From a virus, in IMG/VR virus record IMGVR_UViG_3300006749_000151, positions 1 through 23,128 of that record: a DNA stretch of 23,128 nt. One strand, 5' to 3'. Of this stretch, positions 19,171-23,128 are shown one piece after another; position 1 is the stretch's first letter, and each line of letters starts with the position of its first letter. The notes below the pieces were generated by a model. The model saw only the letters and a list, made by a program, of their open reading frames with translations. It was not told the origin of the DNA and searched no databases. Both the position numbers and the translations under genes were made by a program.

Positions 19171-19675
19171 CTGGCTTATAAGCGTCGGTGTAGAGAGACG
19201 TATCGACTTGCTGATCGATGATGTCTTGAGCGTTAACAGCGAAACGCGGATCTTTGTTGTCAAAGAATGGTTCGATCGCCATTCCAACTTCTCGAGCTAG
19301 TCGAGCAGCACGCCTGAATTCGTCCTTGTAAAAGGGCTCCCAATCATGCGCCAATACATAGATCTGACGGATACCCATCAGATGGCACTGAAAGACAGAA
19401 GCAGAGAATGGGTATCGTGTTGAGTAAACAACAGATCCAACTGTCGGTGTGCCACGTTTGCAAGCAGCAGCGATGGCATAAGAGACACAGTCAATCTCCA
19501 CCTTTGAATGGGTTAGCAATGTGCGCCCATCACCAATAATTTCACGATCACGAACAATTACGCAACCGCCAGGTGTTTTGGGATGAGTGGATGCATTGCT
19601 GACAATCTTGGCTACATCCATAAAGAATTTTTCCTTATTCTTGATGTATGTAGGGTCACCTTTTGGACTGGGCAT
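19112..19675 (-). CDS. dCMP deaminase-like protein lacking zinc ligands (pseudoenzyme candidate)
   Basis: A 187-residue protein aligned with the cytidine/deoxycytidylate deaminase fold: K-F-F-M-D-V-A-K-I-V-S at the start, then G-G-C-V-I-V-R-D-R-E-I-I-G-D-G, Y-A-I-A-A-A-C-K-R-G-T and G-S-V-V-Y-S-T-R-Y-P. The zinc site is not conserved. The H-A-E motif is replaced by K-V-E-I-D, and P-C-x-x-C by P-F-S-A-S, so all His/Cys ligands are gone (the Glu remains). The protein is therefore unlikely to deaminate dCMP. It may have been kept as an allosteric, structural or nucleotide-binding protein. A C-terminal Asp-rich extension overlaps the exonuclease gene. It belongs to the replication operon. Confidence 0.75.
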   Translation of the reverse strand: MPSPKGDPTYIKNKEKFFMDVAKIVSNASTHPKTPGGCVIVRDREIIGDGRTLLTHSKVEIDCVSYAIAAACKRGTPTVGSVVYSTRYPFSASVFQCHLMGIRQIYVLAHDWEPFYKDEFRRAARLAREVGMAIEPFFDNKDPRFAVNAQDIIDQQVDTSLYTDAYKPDDYDPQTSEDIQDEDRADL

Positions 19676-19680
19676 ATCTC

Positions 19681-19694
19681 ACACTTACCAGTGT
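19681..19694. promoter_or_regulatory. Inverted repeat ACACT-TACC-AGTGT in a divergent control region
   Basis: This sits in the 64-base gap between the deaminase-like gene (leftward) and the DUF3310 gene (rightward). The 5-base arms are perfect. On the plus strand TTGCTTATATTAAAG follows, with a possible -10 TATATT at 19702-19707. It may be an operator shared by the divergent genes; evidence is limited to the symmetry. Confidence 0.35.
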
Positions 19695-19739
19695 TTTGCT
19701 TATATTAAAGTCATATTCTTGAACTTGTGGGTTATATCC

Positions 19740-20111
19740 ATGGACTATGAAATGATGATCGGCGAACTGAAGACATATGACGATTACAGCAGGAAGGAAA
19801 TGAAGGAAACTCTGAAATGGAGTGACCTTGACAACAAGCACACCGTTAACGAGAAATGGACATCTATGTATCCAGCTGCATCTAATGATGCTGTGAATAG
19901 TCCAAGTCACTACGCGTATTTGCGTAACGGCGTGGAGGCTATTGACGTCATTGAAGACGCCATTGCTTCAGCCCCCACAGTAGTGGAAGGAATGCTCCAA
20001 GGTCAAGTCCTTAAGTACCTGCTTCGCCTATGGCATAAGGACAATCCGAAACAAGATGCCGAAAAGAGTTTGTGGTATTTGAAACGTCTGATCGAAAAAA
20101 TGGAAGGGTAA
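19740..20111 (+). CDS. DUF3310 family protein
   Basis: A 123-residue protein. The C-terminal ~70 residues carry the DUF3310 pattern: N-S-P-S-H-Y, G-V-E-A-I-D-V-I-E-D-A-I, G-Q-V-L-K-Y-L-L-R-L-W-H-K and D-A-E-K-S-L-W-Y-L-K-R-L-I. This family is widespread in phages, often annotated as nucleotide kinase-like or SaV-like, without a proven function. The N-terminal 50 residues are charged and variable. ATG 19740 is preferred over 19587, which would run through the opposite gene and add a hydrophobic leader. It is the only rightward gene in the replication block and is closed by a bidirectional terminator at 20129-20146. Confidence 0.88.
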   Translation: MDYEMMIGELKTYDDYSRKEMKETLKWSDLDNKHTVNEKWTSMYPAASNDAVNSPSHYAYLRNGVEAIDVIEDAIASAPTVVEGMLQGQVLKYLLRLWHKDNPKQDAEKSLWYLKRLIEKMEG

Positions 20112-20128
20112 TTTAGATAGAATAGTAA

Positions 20129-20146
20129 AGCCCGTGAATTCGGGCT
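20129..20146. terminator. Bidirectional terminator between convergent genes
   Basis: AGCCCG (20129-20134) and CGGGCT (20141-20146) pair around TGAATT. On the minus strand CGGGCT is followed by TTACTATT; on the plus strand it is followed by AACAG. The strongest T-tract is on the minus strand. It lies between the stop of the DUF3310 gene and the end of the leftward gene at 20145, so it would separate the two transcripts. Confidence 0.6.
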
Positions 20147-20540
20147 AACAGCGGCGGAAATATATATCGTAGTCCCTTAGCTGGAGTGTCTCATGCTCCA
20201 AGACGTGTGATTGAAGAATATCGTACGTAGTAATAGGGTCGAGGACGCAATGGGTGAAATAAAGAGAAATTCCTTCAGATAGTTCGGGTTCTGAGGGGTC
20301 ATACCAGGCAACAGCTTTGAGCGACTCCCAAGGTTGAAAATCTTGCCTAATCCAGCTGTTCAGCTCTTCTAGACGCTGAGCAGTTTTTTGTATATGAGCT
20401 TCATGAGCAATCGTCAGTGGCGGGACAAGACAAGCATCCTTCCAACTAAAAATGCCATCCTTAATAATCAACCTTGAAGGATGTACTGAACTGCCAGAAG
20501 GAAGAGGCATCAAGTATTGAGGATCAATATTCTTAGGCAT
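20145..20540 (-). CDS. Hypothetical protein, replication operon
   Basis: A 131-residue protein with no known motif. A mixed N-terminus contains L-P-S-G-S-S-V-H-P-S-R, the middle is helical, and the end is Y-D-I-Y-F-R-R-C. Ser/Pro-rich at the start and Trp/Asp-rich in the middle (A-V-A-W-Y-D-P-S-E). The start overlaps the previous leftward gene's stop by one base (20540), so it is coupled to the methylase-like gene. It may act with that protein. I do not recognise the family. Confidence 0.65.
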   Translation of the reverse strand: MPKNIDPQYLMPLPSGSSVHPSRLIIKDGIFSWKDACLVPPLTIAHEAHIQKTAQRLEELNSWIRQDFQPWESLKAVAWYDPSEPELSEGISLYFTHCVLDPITTYDILQSHVLEHETLQLRDYDIYFRRC

Positions 20541-21211
20541 TAGAGATCTCCTCTACATTCCTCGTAGTAATCAAGATCCTTGTACCAATTATCTCCTGCG
20601 TACTCGCTATAAATAACTCGACCTATATCACGGAATGTGTTGTAGAACATCGTGACCTTGTCGATATCAGACAGAACCTGGTCCATAGGCGGCCCATAAA
20701 TTAAACAGTTCCATGTACTAGGACAAACTGGTTCAAATCCTTTTGCTGTTGCTCGCAGCTGCTTCACTCGTTTAAAAGGGATGCACACCGGGTAGTCCCA
20801 CATCACGGGAGCAGCACGCATCAGTTCGGAAGCACTAGTGAAAAAGACAAAGCTATTGATGTTTCCGTTGCGGTACTCACTAATAGTCTTGTTCAACCAG
20901 ATTCTGGAATTACGTACAGCTCCTTTAGGTGCAACCCATACGTTCCCATGCCATGTCTCTTGAAGAGGGTTGATTTCAATGTTGGGAACCGAGGTCGCAT
21001 TAACAAGAACTTGTTGTACAGGATCAGAAGTAGGGTCCCAATCAATACTTCCCATCACTGTCCGAGCACGCTCAATGATTTGAGGTGTCGGATATAGAGG
21101 CAGCTTTAGTCCAGCAGTCTTGAGCTTATCCGCTAAATTCTGATGCGATCGTTCGGAGGCTTTCTTGGCTCCCTCCTGCTTCGAGACTAAATGTTCTTGT
21201 TCCAGCATCAC
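20540..21211 (-). CDS. DNA N6-adenine methyltransferase-like protein without the [DN]PP[YF] motif
   Basis: A 223-residue protein. From residue ~41 it follows the phage Dam-like family: Y-P-T-P-Q-I-I-E-R-A-R-T-V-M-G-S-I-D-W-D-P-T-S, then W-H-G-N-V-W-V, then F-V-F-F-T-S-A-S-E-L-M-R. The catalytic N-P-P-Y-G that should follow W-x-G-x-V-W is V-A-P-K-G here, so the target-base pocket is lost. The P-V-C-I-P-F-K-R-V-K-Q-L-R part resembles the R-x-x-F region of the family. It is probably a non-catalytic relative (DNA binding or regulatory), or the reading is a divergent unrelated protein. The N-terminal 40 residues are extra, helical and overlap the upstream gene by 86 bases. Confidence 0.66.
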   Translation of the reverse strand: MMLEQEHLVSKQEGAKKASERSHQNLADKLKTAGLKLPLYPTPQIIERARTVMGSIDWDPTSDPVQQVLVNATSVPNIEINPLQETWHGNVWVAPKGAVRNSRIWLNKTISEYRNGNINSFVFFTSASELMRAAPVMWDYPVCIPFKRVKQLRATAKGFEPVCPSTWNCLIYGPPMDQVLSDIDKVTMFYNTFRDIGRVIYSEYAGDNWYKDLDYYEECRGDL

Positions 21212-21548
21212 TGATAAGTGTAATTAAAACGTTTTTAGACCAATCGTTATCATCAATCTTTTCGATCAAGCTACGGAGAAAGTCAACGATTTCCGTATCA
21301 TCGTTCGATTCAGCCACAGCAATATCTCTTTCGACATCCTCACCGGACATAAAGACCGTTGAGTCATTGCAGAGATTGATCACCAGGGAGCCAGCGCCTG
21401 ACGTATTGACTCCATTAATCGCAATGTTAATAAAGTCAGTAAGAATCAGCTCAGCAGTAGTCGCGAGAAATTTTTGCTCTTGCTCCTTTTCATCACCCCA
21501 TTTGTCTGAGGCAATAAGTTGCTGAAGTAAATCTGTACGGCGAGACAT
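21126..21548 (-). CDS. Hypothetical acidic protein
   Basis: A 140-residue acidic protein: an N-terminal helix (M-S-R-R-T-D-L-L-Q-Q-L-I-A-S), a mixed middle with G-A-G-S-L-V-I-N-L, then E-I-V-D-F-L-R-S-L-I-E-K-I-D-D-N-D-W and a C-terminal G-S-Q-E-S-L-R-T-I-A-S. No known motif, signal or membrane segment. It overlaps the methylase-like gene by 86 bases in another frame; a later start in that downstream gene would shorten the overlap. It belongs to the leftward replication operon. Family not recognised. Confidence 0.6.
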   Translation of the reverse strand: MSRRTDLLQQLIASDKWGDEKEQEQKFLATTAELILTDFINIAINGVNTSGAGSLVINLCNDSTVFMSGEDVERDIAVAESNDDTEIVDFLRSLIEKIDDNDWSKNVLITLISDAGTRTFSLEAGGSQESLRTIASEFSG

Positions 21549-21582
21549 AACGATAAGACTCTTTAATTACATTAAGTTAGTT

Positions 21583-22404
21583 TTAATCTTTTTGTGGGGT
21601 ATCTTCAGGTTCATCTTCATCGATATCCTGCTGATTATCAATGAGATGATTGAATAGTTTTGCACCGTCTTGTACCTGACTGATGTGATTGCCTCCCATC
21701 AAGTCAGTAATTACTGCATCAAGGCGATCAGCAAATTCAACATTGCCATCAAACAGAAGGCCAGCTCTAGCAGCTGACTCAGCAGAGCCAAGAAGTTTCT
21801 CTTCTTCCTTGATTGCCTCTTCCATCTGGTACTCAATCACCTGCTGTTTGAGCGTGTGTATCTGTACCGCCAGCTCAAAACTTTCCATATAACTCTCGTC
21901 GTCTACAAAGACTCCAATGTTTTGCGGAATAAGATGAAAAGGATTACAGCAATACTTGTTACCGCAAGTGCTTTTAACACCGGTATATCCAAGATCGCCC
22001 CAAGTAAACCACATAGCAACCCGCTGGGGATGATGCTGAGTAGAACTCGATATTCCATGACGTCTCCAAGCAAACTGAGGTTGACCGGTTTTTTTATTGA
22101 TGCATCCCTGCCAATCCCAACAATCGTCAGGTTCACCAATGTCAACCTGGCTCCAGAATTTGAGTGCACGTTTGCGATGTTTTTTTAGCATGCGTGATAC
22201 GTCAAAGCTCAGACGACCCTCGCGAGCAGCAGCAACACAGCGCGTACATGCCTGATGACTGTCATAACGCATGCTGGAAGCAGAGAAGCGTCCAACGGAA
22301 TGACCGGAATAGATGCACAACTCTCCAGCTTCCGATGTATTAGATAGCTGAAGATTGCGTCGCCCATAGGCATGCCCTTTGCTATTAGATTTTGCTTCTG
22401 TCAT
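21583..22404 (-). CDS. Zinc-finger plus HNH_3-like protein (first catalytic His not found)
   Basis: A 273-residue protein. Residues ~28-60 hold C-I-Y-S-G-H-S-V (C30, H35) and C-T-R-C (53-56), a likely zinc ribbon. Residues 83-160 follow the HNH_3 layout: C-W-D-W-Q-G (95-100), Q-R-V-A-M-W-F-T-W-G (127-136), then T-C-G-N-K-Y-C-C-N-P-F-H-L (146-158). The usual V-x-H-x-C is V-K-S-T-C here, so the general-base His is missing; the Asn and last His remain. An acidic coiled C-terminal part follows (E-E-A-I-K-E-E-E-K-L). It may bind DNA without cutting, or the catalytic His may be supplied by the histidine pair in the Q-H-H-P segment (124-125). Its 5' end lies two bases from the next leftward gene's stop. 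Confidence 0.68.
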   Translation of the reverse strand: MTEAKSNSKGHAYGRRNLQLSNTSEAGELCIYSGHSVGRFSASSMRYDSHQACTRCVAAAREGRLSFDVSRMLKKHRKRALKFWSQVDIGEPDDCWDWQGCINKKTGQPQFAWRRHGISSSTQHHPQRVAMWFTWGDLGYTGVKSTCGNKYCCNPFHLIPQNIGVFVDDESYMESFELAVQIHTLKQQVIEYQMEEAIKEEEKLLGSAESAARAGLLFDGNVEFADRLDAVITDLMGGNHISQVQDGAKLFNHLIDNQQDIDEDEPEDTPQKD

Positions 22405-22406
22405 GC

Positions 22407-22640
22407 TTAGCTAGATGATTTTCGTTGGTGAGTACCACCGTGTGCGGGGTATTGATCTTTTGTTGGAAGTAGTTCGATTAAAGGATTAATCATGTACTCA
22501 TATCGAGTACTATTCTCATACTTTAAACGAACAAGTTGAGCGCGAGGTGAATAGTATTCAGGGTCGCTAACAACGAGTGCAGTTAGTCCATTAGGAATAA
22601 CGCGAACACGCTGTCCTATTTTGATGTCTTGAGCAAGCAT
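22407..22640 (-). CDS. Small SH3/KOW-like protein, hypothetical
   Basis: A 77-residue protein: I-K-I-G-Q-R-V-R-V-I-P-N-G-L-T-A-L-V-V-S opens a five-strand beta pattern like small SH3 or KOW-type folds. A variable Y-E-N-S-T-R-Y-E-Y loop and a polar, basic tail follow. The end lies two bases before the next gene (ATG 22404). The gap to the primase stop (22680) is 39 bases. Possibly a nucleic-acid or protein-interaction module; no function is evident. Confidence 0.62.
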   Translation of the reverse strand: MLAQDIKIGQRVRVIPNGLTALVVSDPEYYSPRAQLVRLKYENSTRYEYMINPLIELLPTKDQYPAHGGTHQRKSSS

Positions 22641-22679
22641 ATATCAAAACCTGATATCTCTTTTTCAAGACAAGTATAT

Positions 22680-23128
22680 TTAATACTCACCCATAATGTG
22701 GTTTTCTGGATTAATAGGATCGTTTTTTGGACGTTGCCACAAACGAACTGATTTTTTATTTCCAGTATCATCTTCACGCGTAGTATTTAATCGACGCCAG
22801 CCAAGTGACGTCAACACATCACAAACACGCCGAGAAGCTCTCCGGTCCTGCTTAGTGGGTTCAAGGTTGAGTGCAGTGCTCAGTACGTCAACAGCACGTA
22901 CTTCCTCGCGGCTATTGACATAACGGCTAACGATCTCAGTCCAAGGATCAGGATCACCAAATTCTTGAATGTACTCATTGATCTGGTTAATCTCATCGGA
23001 ATGAAACTCGTGTCTGACGTTCGATCGATAAGCAGCAATAGCTGATGCCCACAGGGAATCACGCTCATTAGCAATCTGCTCAAACGGGATTTTGAAACCA
23101 GACGGGATCTCAAGAGGAATGAATCGGC
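22680..23128 (-). CDS. VirE-family primase/helicase-type protein, C-terminal end (partial)
   Basis: Reading the minus strand from the right edge (first full codon at 23126) gives an uninterrupted 148-residue frame to TAA 22682-22680; the start is outside the window. It begins R-F-I-P-L-E-I-P and continues R-D-S-L-W-A-S-A-I-A-A-Y, then D-P-W-T-E-I-V-S-R-Y-V, R-A-V-D-V-L-S-T-A-L-N-L and R-R-V-C-D-V-L-T-S-L-G-W-R-R. It ends with L-W-Q-R-P. The F-I-P ... W-x-x-A ... Y ... L-G-W-x-x ... W-x-R-P order matches the ends of virulence-associated E (VirE) primase/helicase proteins of cyanophages. It would unwind DNA and prime replication with the split polymerase. Confidence 0.76.
   Translation of the reverse strand, partial: RFIPLEIPSGFKIPFEQIANERDSLWASAIAAYRSNVRHEFHSDEINQINEYIQEFGDPDPWTEIVSRYVNSREEVRAVDVLSTALNLEPTKQDRRASRRVCDVLTSLGWRRLNTTREDDTGNKKSVRLWQRPKNDPINPENHIMGEY

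Overview
The window looks like part of a cyanophage (or cyanophage-derived integrative element) genome. I infer a tailed phage of marine picocyanobacteria, most likely Synechococcus. The clues are a T7/cyanopodovirus-type family A DNA polymerase, a VirE-like primase/helicase C-terminus, a tail fibre ending in an S74 chaperone domain, a glycine-rich fibre, many small basic ORFs typical of cyanophages, an NblA-like protein (which implies a host with phycobilisomes), and an intron-less tRNA-Leu(UAA). Both ends of the window are cut inside genes. No terminase, portal, capsid or RNA polymerase gene is visible.

Layout. (1) 1-10373, almost all on +: a late virion/accessory operon. It starts inside a tail-fibre gene with a peptidase S74 domain, then small ORFs, one reversed C39-like peptidase gene (1611-2306, -), a duplicated fibre N-terminal module and a glycine-rich fibre, a fibre-associated ORF, three consecutive 2OG-Fe(II) oxygenases, and a run of tightly packed small ORFs. 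(2) 10374-10947: a non-coding, repeat-rich region holding a leftward terminator and GTAGACGT-type repeats. (3) 10948-13064: an integration module with tyrosine recombinase (+), a convergent small HTH protein (-), an HNH endonuclease (-) and a complete tRNA-Leu (-). (4) 13138-15377, +: small host-interaction or lysis-type genes, including a candidate -1 frameshift gene, two membrane-anchored coiled-coil proteins, an HNH nuclease and an NblA-like gene. (5) 15378-23128, almost all on -: a protein-kinase-like protein, split T7-type DNA polymerase (polymerase and exonuclease in separate overlapping ORFs), a deaminase-like protein, an adenine-methylase-like protein, a zinc-finger/HNH-like protein and the end of a VirE-type primase/helicase. 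One DUF3310 gene (+) interrupts this block.

Reading as a whole. The right block would replicate DNA and process nucleotides. The middle block would handle lysogeny or integration and host takeover. The left block would build and possibly chemically modify the host-recognition fibres. Several enzymes in the right half keep their fold signature but lack catalytic residues: deaminase zinc ligands, methylase [DN]PP[YF], HNH first His, and both integrase His. The most unusual points are a dnaX-type A AAA AAG slippery site joining two ORFs of which the second has no start codon, three tandem 2OG oxygenases directly after a glycine-rich fibre, a kinase fold fused to a hydrophobic glycine/alanine-rich C-terminal segment, and palindromes abutting the start codons of two accessory genes.
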